In this document: piece by piece, positions 23,133-30,631 of the stretch
Position numbering within the stretch: the first letter of the stretch is position 1
How the letters are laid out: the number at the start of each line of letters is the position of its first letter
Origin: Nocardioides sp. Iso805N
GTDB lineage: Bacteria > Actinomycetota > Actinomycetes > Propionibacteriales > Nocardioidaceae
Length of the DNA: 64,000 bases
NCBI RefSeq assembly: GCF_000364605.1
Contig: NZ_KB822588.1
Location: 29,179-93,178, forward strand
Reading direction: 5' to 3'
Translations under genes and position numbers: made by a program
The notes under the pieces: model-generated
What the model was told of the DNA's origin: nothing
The model's input: only the letters and a program-made list of their open reading frames with translations
Databases searched by the model: none

Positions 23133-23582
23133 GTGAAGGTGCTCCTCGTCGCCTCGACCGGCGGCCATCTCGCCCAACTGGTCGCGCTGCGTGAGGTCTG
23201 GGCGGACCATGACCGGCACTGGGTCACGTTCGACAAGGCCGACGCCCGCGGCGCGCTCGAGGGCGAGCGCCGGACCTGGGCACACCACCCGACGACCCGC
23301 AACGTCCCCAACGCTCTTCGCAACCTGGCACTCGCCTGGCGGATCCTGCTTCGCGAACGGCCGGACGTGGTCGTGTCCACCGGAGCAGGGGTGGCCTTCC
23401 CCTTCTTCGTGACCGCACGGCTCCTCCGCATCCGCACCCTTTACCTCGAGGTCTTCGACAGGATCGAGCATCCCACCCTGACCGGGCGGATGTGCTATCC
23501 GCTCGCCGACGCCTTCGCGCTGCAGTGGCCGGAGCAAAGGCGTAGCTATCGCCGCGGCGTCGTGGTCGGGAGAACGATGTGA
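23133..23582 (+). CDS. PssD/Alg14-like glycosyltransferase subunit
   Basis: 149 residues from GTG 23133. VLLVASTGGHLAQLVALREV is the Alg14/PssD signature, with VVVSTGAGVAFPFFVTARLL and YLEVFDRIEHPTLTGRM following. Such proteins hold the catalytic PssE/Alg13 subunit at the membrane for the second sugar addition. Stop and next start overlap (ATGTGA). Confidence 0.88.
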   Translation: MKVLLVASTGGHLAQLVALREVWADHDRHWVTFDKADARGALEGERRTWAHHPTTRNVPNALRNLALAWRILLRERPDVVVSTGAGVAFPFFVTARLLRIRTLYLEVFDRIEHPTLTGRMCYPLADAFALQWPEQRRSYRRGVVVGRTM

Positions 23583-24274
23583 CAGCCCCCGGGCACACCT
23601 TCACGGTCCTCGCCACCTTCGGCACCGACCATCACAGGTTCGACAGGCTGTCGCGCTGGTTGGCGAGCTGGCTGGCAGCACACCCCGACGTACGGTGCCT
23701 CGTCCAGACGGGATACTCCGGGACGACCGCGGGAGCCGAGTCGATCGGCATCGTCTCGCGAGCCGAGCTGCTCAGCCGCATGGAGGACGCCGACGTCGTA
23801 CTCGGCCAGGGAGGTCCCGGCACGGTGCTCGACGCCGCCGTCGTCGGGCGAATACCCGTCGTGGTGCCACGCCTGGCCCGGTACGGCGAGGTAGTGGATG
23901 ACCACCAGGTCGCGTTCTGCCGCCGCATGGCCGCCGACGGTCGCGCCTTGCTCGCCGAGAGCGAGACGCAGCTGCACCGGCTCCTTGATGCGGCGCTCGC
24001 CGACCCGGCCACTGTCCGCACCGACGCGGGGTCACCGCCGATCCACGACACGGTCGACCGGGTCGCCCGCCTGCTGCGCGAGACCGCCAGCCGGCCGGTC
24101 GGCTTCGTCAGCCTCGCCCGACTCCGCGAGATCGTGCAGTCGCGACGGTCGGGCACTGGCGCCCCGGTGGAGCAGCCCCGAGGGGCACCTGCCAGTCCTG
24201 GTCAGTCCACCGAGACGATCATCGCGTGCGAAGAGGTGACGCCGCCGCCGGTCACGGTCAACCGGAGGAGGTAG
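23579..24274 (+). CDS. PssE/Alg13-like glycosyltransferase subunit
   Basis: 231 residues from GTG 23579. The catalytic GT28-like C-domain is recognisable: VLATFGTDHHRFDRL, CLVQTGYSG, DADVVLGQGGPGTVLDAAVV and PVVVPRLARYGEVVDDHQVAFC. Relatives are about 160 residues; here a 60-residue polar tail is added, and its last 73 bp overlap the end of the convergent sigma/PKD gene. Confidence 0.85.
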   Translation: MTAPGHTFTVLATFGTDHHRFDRLSRWLASWLAAHPDVRCLVQTGYSGTTAGAESIGIVSRAELLSRMEDADVVLGQGGPGTVLDAAVVGRIPVVVPRLARYGEVVDDHQVAFCRRMAADGRALLAESETQLHRLLDAALADPATVRTDAGSPPIHDTVDRVARLLRETASRPVGFVSLARLREIVQSRRSGTGAPVEQPRGAPASPGQSTETIIACEEVTPPPVTVNRRR

Positions 24275-26010
24275 CGTCCCGGTGCGTCGTAGTGGTGCCA
24301 GACCCGCCGGCCTTGTCCGGTCGAGCCATCGCCGAAGCTCCAGGAACAGATCGTCGTCCTCTCACCGCCCTGGCCGCACGGCGTGTGCGCCACGGCGATG
24401 ATGCGCGACCCACGCTGCCTGATCCCGACGTCTGGGCTCGGCATGTGGGAGGGCTCGCTGACCGGGACCGATCTGGTCACCGTGCGCGCACCCGGGAGAC
24501 CACGGACCGTCAAGCTCACCGTGTAGGTGCCGTTCGATGCGTAGGTGTGTGAGGACCGCGCACCGGACGCGGTGGCACCGTCACCGAACTGCCAGGAGTA
24601 GGCGTAGTGGCCGATGTCGCCGTCGGCATGCGCGACCACTGTCACCGACAGCCCAGACGGGTCTGCCTCGAAGCTCGCCGAGATCGGCACGTCGGCTGGC
24701 GCCGTGGTCCCCTGAGAGGGGGTCGGGGAGGGAGGCGCCGGGTCGGTTGCGGTGTGGCCATCGGTCTCCGGGTCCGGGTGCGGACGCGGCGGATGGCTGC
24801 TCGACGTGTCGGTGCTTTGTCCCGTCGTATCCATCGGCTCGACCTGGCGCCGGACAGGCGAGGAACTCGCGGGCGGCGAGGTGGTCATCGACGTTGCGGG
24901 CAGCCGCGGCGCCGTGGTCGGACTTGGCCGCACCGAGGGCCCGGTGGCAGCGGCCGCGCCTCCGGCTTCGGCCCACGGCGTGCCGCCGAGGTGGTCGGTC
25001 GTCGGCGCGCCGCGGCCGGGGGCCGCGACGTGGCTGGTGCCGTAGCCGGGTTCGGCATAGACGGCCCACCCGGTCCCCGCGATCACGCCGGTGGCCAGCG
25101 ACCCAGCCACGCCCACCGCGAGCTTGTGCAGCAGGACACTCCGGACGGGTCCGTGGTGGATCCAGTGCCGCGTCAGCTCCACCGGACGGTGCAGCACCGT
25201 CAGGGTGCTCGCCGGCACACTCTGCAGGTACGAGCCGGCCGCGCCAGCACCGAGGATCACCGGAGCGATGAAAGCGCACAGCCGAGAGCTCATCTCGGAG
25301 ATCTCGGCGTAGGCAGCCGAGCAGGAGGCGCAGCCCGCCAGGTGGCGCCGTACCTTCTGCGTGTCGCGCCGCCCCAGCTTCCGGCGCGCGAGCGCGGGCA
25401 GCTGGTCGAGGATGGCAGCGTGCGCGGCATCGCGGGCATGGGCGACGTGCTCGAGCAGGTAGGCCTGCCGAAGCGCCTCCCTTGCCCGGTAGGCCAGGGC
25501 TGAGACCGCGTTCGGCTTCATGCCGAGAAGCTCGGCCACCTGCGCCGGCCGCTGCCCCTCGACCTCGAGGTGCCACAAGATCATCTGCCAACGCTCCGGC
25601 AGGGCACCGAACGCACGCGCCGCGGCGGCGTTGTCGAAGGATGCCAACACGCGGTCGGGGTCTTCGATCGGCTGGTCCAGCACCATGGGATCGTCGGTCG
25701 GCACGGTGACTTTCTCCGCGCGGTGCTGGCGGAAATGGGCATGCCTGAGCGTCGTGAGCAGGTAGGCGCGAAACGACACATCGGGGCCCTTCCCCTGCCG
25801 CAGCTGGTTCAGTACGCGTTCGAATGCCTCCGCGACCAGGTCATCCGCATCGCTGGGAGTACGCGCCAACTGGCGCGCCAGCCGCCACGCTGCCTCGCGA
25901 TGGCGGTTGAACAGCGACGAGTACGCCGCGGAGTCGCCGCCACGGGTCGCCTCGATCAGATCCGGGTCCGGGACCCACGGCGTGCTGGATCCCATCGGCC
26001 TCGCTGTCAC
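24202..26010 (-). CDS. ECF sigma factor fused to zinc-finger anti-sigma, membrane helix and two PKD domains
   Basis: 602 residues from GTG 26010 (AGGAGG 6 nt upstream). Sigma region 2 at about 28-98 (SLFNRHREAAWRLARQLART, then DADDLVAEAFERVL); region 4 at about 134-186 (LPERWQMILWHLE, MKPNAVSALAYRAREAL). A zf-HC2 anti-sigma motif H223-C227-C230 follows, then hydrophobic stretches at about 245-263 and 296-318, a Pro/Ser/Thr linker (320-440), and PKD domains at about 440-503 and 525-600 (each with FGDG and a closing Tyr). Predicted order: sigma inside, PKD outside. Fused membrane sigma factors are known in actinobacterial ECF groups. It is the last gene of the Wzx/Wzy operon and overlaps wzx by GTGA. 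Confidence 0.88.
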   Translation of the reverse strand: MTARPMGSSTPWVPDPDLIEATRGGDSAAYSSLFNRHREAAWRLARQLARTPSDADDLVAEAFERVLNQLRQGKGPDVSFRAYLLTTLRHAHFRQHRAEKVTVPTDDPMVLDQPIEDPDRVLASFDNAAAARAFGALPERWQMILWHLEVEGQRPAQVAELLGMKPNAVSALAYRAREALRQAYLLEHVAHARDAAHAAILDQLPALARRKLGRRDTQKVRRHLAGCASCSAAYAEISEMSSRLCAFIAPVILGAGAAGSYLQSVPASTLTVLHRPVELTRHWIHHGPVRSVLLHKLAVGVAGSLATGVIAGTGWAVYAEPGYGTSHVAAPGRGAPTTDHLGGTPWAEAGGAAAATGPSVRPSPTTAPRLPATSMTTSPPASSSPVRRQVEPMDTTGQSTDTSSSHPPRPHPDPETDGHTATDPAPPSPTPSQGTTAPADVPISASFEADPSGLSVTVVAHADGDIGHYAYSWQFGDGATASGARSSHTYASNGTYTVSLTVRGLPGARTVTRSVPVSEPSHMPSPDVGIRQRGSRIIAVAHTPCGQGGERTTICSWSFGDGSTGQGRRVWHHYDAPGRYLLRLTVTGGGVTSSHAMIVSVD

Positions 26011-27572
26011 AGATCTCCTCCTGTCCGAGAAGCCAGCCCTTGCAGGTCCTCGGTCGTCATGTCGAGGCCGTCCCCGCGACCACGATCCTGCTGTCCAGCA
26101 CCGCTCCGAGCACGCAGAGCCATGAGGGCGCCGGCGCCGCCGACGAGCGTCACCGTCAGCGCAGCACCGATGGGCGCCGCGACCGAGCCGCCCCCGTGGC
26201 CGAACGGCCCGGTGCCGAGCGCGTCGACGAGCACGCAGATTCCTGCCGTAGCCACGGCGACAGCTGCACCGGCGACGTACGCCGTGCGCAGACCGAGCCG
26301 CAAGCGCAGTCCGGTCAGGATCTGCAGCCACGCCAGCCCCGCGTCGAGCACGAGCACCACCGCCCACCCGGCGGCCGCGCCGACGATGCCGAAGCGCGGC
26401 ACCAGCACCAGATCGAGGCCGACATTGACGACCAGACAGGCCGTCTTGTTGCCGACCTGGGCACCACTGCGCCCGCCCATCAACAAGATGCTCTGCACGC
26501 CGCCCGCCGCATAGGCGAGGGCCAGGCCGACGCACAGGATCCGCAGGGCGGTGGCGCCCTCGGCGAACCCCGGGCCGAACAGACCCAGCAGCGCGGGGGC
26601 GAAGTAGGCGGCGATGGTGAAGAACGGCCACGAGAGCAGGGTCGTGCCGAGAGCCACGTCGCGATGCAGCCGTCGTACGGCTCCCAGACGCCCCTCGGTG
26701 AGCGCCGCGCTGATGACCGGGCCGATGGCGATGCGGGAAGCCTGCTGGATCAGCTCAGCCGAGCGCGCCGCCCGGGTGACCACCGCATAGACGCCCGCAT
26801 CCGCCGCCGAGCACAGCGCCGCGACGATCAGGACGTCGACCCACTCCAGACAGATCTCGACCGCAGCCCCCACGCCCCGGGGCGCGCTGAAGGCCCAGAA
26901 CCGGCGCCACTCCGACTCCACCGGCAGGACGGGCGCGCTCGGGACACGATGCCTGCGCTCCGCACGCACCAGGAGCAGGGCGGCGGCCAGCAACGCCGCC
27001 GGAAGCGGCGCCAGCCAGGCGAGCGCGGCCGAACGCCACGACGAAGCACCGATCATCACGCATGCGCCCACCAGCGCCAGGCGGGCCAACGGCAGACCAA
27101 CGTTCTGGACGAGCGTGACCGAGAGCGCCGAGCTCATCGCCCGGACCGCGCCGAGCAAGACCGCCATCAGCGCTGCCAGGCCCGAGCCGAGCAGCACGAT
27201 CACCACCCAGCCACGCCCGCCGCCGGTCAGGCCGCCCAGCTCGGGCGCCACCAGCGCTCCTGCCACGATGACCAGCAGGCTGGCCGCGACGACCGGCAGC
27301 ACGGCGATCCCGACCAGGCCGCGCACCCGGTCGTCACGGCCCTGGGCGAGTGCCGCCGAGACATGCCGGACCAACCCGGTGTCTGCGCCGAGCTCGAGGA
27401 CGTTGGAGGCGATCGCCACCACGGCCATGGTCTGGAAGAACGGTCCGGCGCCGGCCGCACCCAGTGCACGCCCGACCAGGGTCGCGAGGAGCAGGTTCGA
27501 CGCCGCTCCGATGACGCCACCGACGAGGCCGACTCCAGCGGCGCGGGCCACCAGAGTGCGCGACTCGCTCAT
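26007..27572 (-). CDS. Polysaccharide flippase (Wzx/MATE-like)
   Basis: 521 residues, about 12-14 membrane helices. It begins MSESRTLVARAAGVGLVGGV, followed by the family-typical GVIGAASNLLLATLVGRALG, and has the long alternation of hydrophobic helices and Arg-rich loops of polysaccharide exporters. It should flip lipid-linked repeat units across the membrane. The ATG overlaps the wzy stop (ATGA). Confidence 0.88.
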   Translation of the reverse strand: MSESRTLVARAAGVGLVGGVIGAASNLLLATLVGRALGAAGAGPFFQTMAVVAIASNVLELGADTGLVRHVSAALAQGRDDRVRGLVGIAVLPVVAASLLVIVAGALVAPELGGLTGGGRGWVVIVLLGSGLAALMAVLLGAVRAMSSALSVTLVQNVGLPLARLALVGACVMIGASSWRSAALAWLAPLPAALLAAALLLVRAERRHRVPSAPVLPVESEWRRFWAFSAPRGVGAAVEICLEWVDVLIVAALCSAADAGVYAVVTRAARSAELIQQASRIAIGPVISAALTEGRLGAVRRLHRDVALGTTLLSWPFFTIAAYFAPALLGLFGPGFAEGATALRILCVGLALAYAAGGVQSILLMGGRSGAQVGNKTACLVVNVGLDLVLVPRFGIVGAAAGWAVVLVLDAGLAWLQILTGLRLRLGLRTAYVAGAAVAVATAGICVLVDALGTGPFGHGGGSVAAPIGAALTVTLVGGAGALMALRARSGAGQQDRGRGDGLDMTTEDLQGLASRTGGDL

Positions 27573-28870
27573 GCCGCCACCCCGGCGGGTCGGTCGGATG
27601 ACGGGGCCGGCGTCATCGCCCGGTCGGCCCGCTCACGCAGCAGCACGGCGGCCAGAGCTCCGATGGTGAGCAGCTGCATCACGTCGAGGCCGTAGAAGCC
27701 AACGATCGCCACCGCCCCGACCAGGCTGGCGTGCATCAGCAACGCGACATCGTCGACAACGCGCCAGGTGCGCAGCACAGACCCTGCGAGGAAGACCGCG
27801 AACAGCAGCAGTCCGACCAGGCCGTAGGAGAACATCACCGTCCACACGTAGCCCTGCGTCCCCACCGAGACCTCGTGGTAGAGCGACGGGCGCGGCGCCC
27901 CCCAGCCGAAGAAGGGCGACTGCAAGGTGCGCCGCCAGGTCTCGGCGTAGAGCGAGGCCCGGCCCTCGGTCGAGTTGGAGTACTGCAGGCGGTCGGTGAT
28001 GCGGGCCGCAGCTCCCAGCCGCACGGCCAGCACCGCCAGGACGGCGCCGGGCACGGCGAGCACCCCCAGCATCCGCACCCGCCCGCGGATCGCGAGCCGG
28101 AGTACGACGTACGCCGCGCTGACTCCCAGGCCCAGGAACATCCCCCGGTTCGAGGAGTCGACGGCCGGCACGATGGAGGCCAGCAGCAGACCGGACACCG
28201 CCCACCGAACCCACCGGTGGCGGCTGGTCAACAGGGCGGCGACGGCGACGGGGGTGAGCAGCACGATGGCCGCGCCCCAGCTGTTCGCGTACGGGAAGGG
28301 TGCCGCCGGCCTGAGGATCGGCGTGGGCGCGCCCCAAGGCGTCTGGATCTCCGACATCCTCGGCACGAACATGTCGTGCACCAGCTGGTTGCCGAGCAGC
28401 CCATGGGGCACGAGATAACCGAGCAGTGTCGTGAAGGTGAGCTCCGGCGCGAGCACGGCCAGCCACCCGCCGACGACCACGGTGACCCAGACCACCGTCA
28501 ACCCGGTGATCACTCGTGCGCGGGTGACCTGTTCGGAGGCGTTGGTGACGTAGACGACGACGATCGCGACGGTCGCCAGGGTCATCAGCCGCAGCAACCA
28601 GCCAGCCAGGCGTCCACCCGTGTCGATCATCAGACCGCACGGCACGGCCCACGCCACGAAGAGCAGCAGCGGGGCCACCCCGGGCAGGAGTCGGCACCGG
28701 CCCAACCGCGCCAGCAGACCCAGCATGACGGCGGCCAACGCGATCGGCGCGAAGGTGGTGAGCCCGAGCGGCCAGGCCAATGGGAAGCCGGCCAGCATCG
28801 CGGTGAGCGGCCAGGCCGGGAGGCTCGGATCGGTGGCCCGGTGGTGCGGCGCGGCCGTCGGGCCGGTCAT
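27569..28870 (-). CDS. O-antigen ligase/polymerase-like membrane protein (Wzy)
   Basis: 433 residues from ATG 28870; ATG 28912 is in frame and would overlap the upstream gene. About 10-12 helices, with a large outside loop holding the Wzy/WaaL-type segment NSTEGRASLYAETWRRTLQS followed by PFFGWGAP. It probably polymerises repeat units outside the membrane. It is coupled to wzx. Confidence 0.85.
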   Translation of the reverse strand: MTGPTAAPHHRATDPSLPAWPLTAMLAGFPLAWPLGLTTFAPIALAAVMLGLLARLGRCRLLPGVAPLLLFVAWAVPCGLMIDTGGRLAGWLLRLMTLATVAIVVVYVTNASEQVTRARVITGLTVVWVTVVVGGWLAVLAPELTFTTLLGYLVPHGLLGNQLVHDMFVPRMSEIQTPWGAPTPILRPAAPFPYANSWGAAIVLLTPVAVAALLTSRHRWVRWAVSGLLLASIVPAVDSSNRGMFLGLGVSAAYVVLRLAIRGRVRMLGVLAVPGAVLAVLAVRLGAAARITDRLQYSNSTEGRASLYAETWRRTLQSPFFGWGAPRPSLYHEVSVGTQGYVWTVMFSYGLVGLLLFAVFLAGSVLRTWRVVDDVALLMHASLVGAVAIVGFYGLDVMQLLTIGALAAVLLRERADRAMTPAPSSDRPAGVAA

Positions 28871-28895
28871 CACCCCGCCGCTGCCACTCGCCGGC

Positions 28896-29852
28896 TCACA
28901 GACCGCGGCCATGTCGCTGCACCTGCTTGAGGAGCCAGCCCGCGCGAACCAGGCCGACGCCCACCAGCACCGCCGCGTAGGCTCGCAACTGCGCCGGATC
29001 ACGGACGAGCGCGGAGAGAGCCCAGCGAGCGGCATCCCGGCGCCGGCCGCCGGCCGCGTGTGCGAAGGCGATCTGACCGGCCATCCGGGCCCACCCGCGT
29101 CGGTCGCTGCGGAACTCGGGAAACTTCTTCAGTACATAGGTCAGGCCGTCACTGACCGCGTCCCACTTGTCGCCGAAGTATGACGTCCGCGCCCAGTCGA
29201 CCATCAGCAGCGGCTTCGGCACCGACACGATCTCACCGCGCGACGCCAGCCGCAGCAGCAGGTCGTAGTCCTCGCCATAGCACTGCGGAAGCTGCTCGTC
29301 GACGAGCCCGACGGCCCCCAACAGGTCCTCTCGGCGCAGCAGCAGGGCGGAGGGATGCAGCCCCAGCACGCGGGAGCGCAGCAGCTGGGCGAAGTCGACA
29401 CGCGCCGGTGGCATGTGCTCGACGAGTCCCTGCTCGGTCGAGATCACCATGCCGGTGGCGATGGCGACGGCGTCCGGACATGCCCGCCACAGATCGACCT
29501 GCTCACGCAGCTTGGTCGGTGCCCAGGAGTCGTCGTCGTCGCAGAAGGCGACCAAGTCGGTGGTTGCGGCGAGGATGCCGGTGTTCCGGGCACCGGCCAG
29601 CCCCGGTGTGCGGTCGTTGGCCACCACCCGCAGGGAGCGCCCGTCACGATCCGCGTCCACTGCGACGGGCCGCGGCTCGGTCCGATCGTGCACGACCACG
29701 ACGTCGACCGCGCCGTCGTAGGTCTGTTGCAGAGCGGCGGAGACCGCCCGGCGCAGCAGCACGGGGCGGTCGACCGTCGCGATGACCACGGTGACCGACG
29801 GCCAGCTGGGCGTCGCGGAGTCGTGCGGCGTCGCGGCGCTCGACGCGGTCAT
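28896..29852 (-). CDS. Family 2 glycosyltransferase
   Basis: 318 residues from ATG 29852, overlapping the upstream stop (ATGA). GT-A fold: VTVVIATVDRPVLLRRAVSA, ARNTGILAA, the metal-binding FCDDDDSW and the acceptor-side YGEDYDLLLRLA. The C-terminal helix may sit on the membrane. It adds a sugar to the growing repeat unit. Confidence 0.92.
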   Translation of the reverse strand: MTASSAATPHDSATPSWPSVTVVIATVDRPVLLRRAVSAALQQTYDGAVDVVVVHDRTEPRPVAVDADRDGRSLRVVANDRTPGLAGARNTGILAATTDLVAFCDDDDSWAPTKLREQVDLWRACPDAVAIATGMVISTEQGLVEHMPPARVDFAQLLRSRVLGLHPSALLLRREDLLGAVGLVDEQLPQCYGEDYDLLLRLASRGEIVSVPKPLLMVDWARTSYFGDKWDAVSDGLTYVLKKFPEFRSDRRGWARMAGQIAFAHAAGGRRRDAARWALSALVRDPAQLRAYAAVLVGVGLVRAGWLLKQVQRHGRGL

Positions 29853-30631
29853 CGGGCGCTCACACGCGGTTGCTGTGCCGCCGGCCTCGGGGCCGCCGCG
29901 GCGGCGTCCACACCGGCCAGCTCGATGAAGCGACGCCGGAGGGTGGCGGCGAGGAGGAGGAGGTTGGCACCCGCCAGGACGGCGTAGACGACCAGGAAGA
30001 CGGCAGGGACGGGCAGCAGCAGCAGGCATGCGTTGAGCACCCCGGTGTCGGCGGGCAGCTGGACGAGCCCGCGGCTGGCGCGCGGCGACCGGTCGGGCAC
30101 CTGCCTGGACCCACCGCCGTCCCGCAGCTGCTCGCCGAGCACCTGGGCGAAGAACCTCGTGGTGGAGACGACCGCGAAGAGGAGCGGCAGCGCCAGCGCC
30201 AGCCGGCCCGGGCCGGGCAGATCGGTGGCCCGGTAGAGGGCGACCGCGATGCTGAGGTGGACCGCGCTGTGGCGGGCGCAGTCGAGGACGTGGTCGAGCC
30301 ACTCCCCGGCCCGGCTGGACCGCCCGGTGAGACGGGCCAGCTGACCGTCCGCGGAGTCCAGTCCGAAGGAGATCACGAGCAGCGCGAAGACGACCAGGAC
30401 GGTTGGCACCGACATCGGCATCAGGCAGAGCCCGAGCAGCGCCACCGCCCAGAGCGCCCCGCCAGCGATGGAGACCGCGCTCGGACTCAGCCCGAGCATT
30501 GCCCCGGCGGCGCCGCCGATGCGGCCGAGTCGTCGATTGACCACGCGGGTGTAGAACGGGACTCCTGCGCCTGGCTTCTGGCGCGCGGCCAGGGCCTGGT
30601 AGGCGTCACGAAAGGTCCAGGTCTGTCTCAC
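29849..30631 (-). CDS. CDP-alcohol phosphatidyltransferase family protein
   Basis: 260 residues from GTG 30631. The catalytic signature is complete (DSADGQLARLTG, G near 124, then DHVLD), within 6 membrane helices. Family members join a CDP-activated alcohol to an acceptor alcohol, as in phosphatidylinositol phosphate synthesis. In this operon it could decorate the polymer or supply a lipid anchor; this is inference. GTGA overlap with the upstream gene. Confidence 0.88.
   Translation of the reverse strand: MRQTWTFRDAYQALAARQKPGAGVPFYTRVVNRRLGRIGGAAGAMLGLSPSAVSIAGGALWAVALLGLCLMPMSVPTVLVVFALLVISFGLDSADGQLARLTGRSSRAGEWLDHVLDCARHSAVHLSIAVALYRATDLPGPGRLALALPLLFAVVSTTRFFAQVLGEQLRDGGGSRQVPDRSPRASRGLVQLPADTGVLNACLLLLPVPAVFLVVYAVLAGANLLLLAATLRRRFIELAGVDAAAAAPRPAAQQPRVSAR

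Noticed and set aside
26011..26631. Upstream extension of the sigma/PKD frame (809 codons in total)
   Set aside because: This part overlaps wzx in antiframe and has no sigma features; a strong ribosome site precedes GTG 26010.
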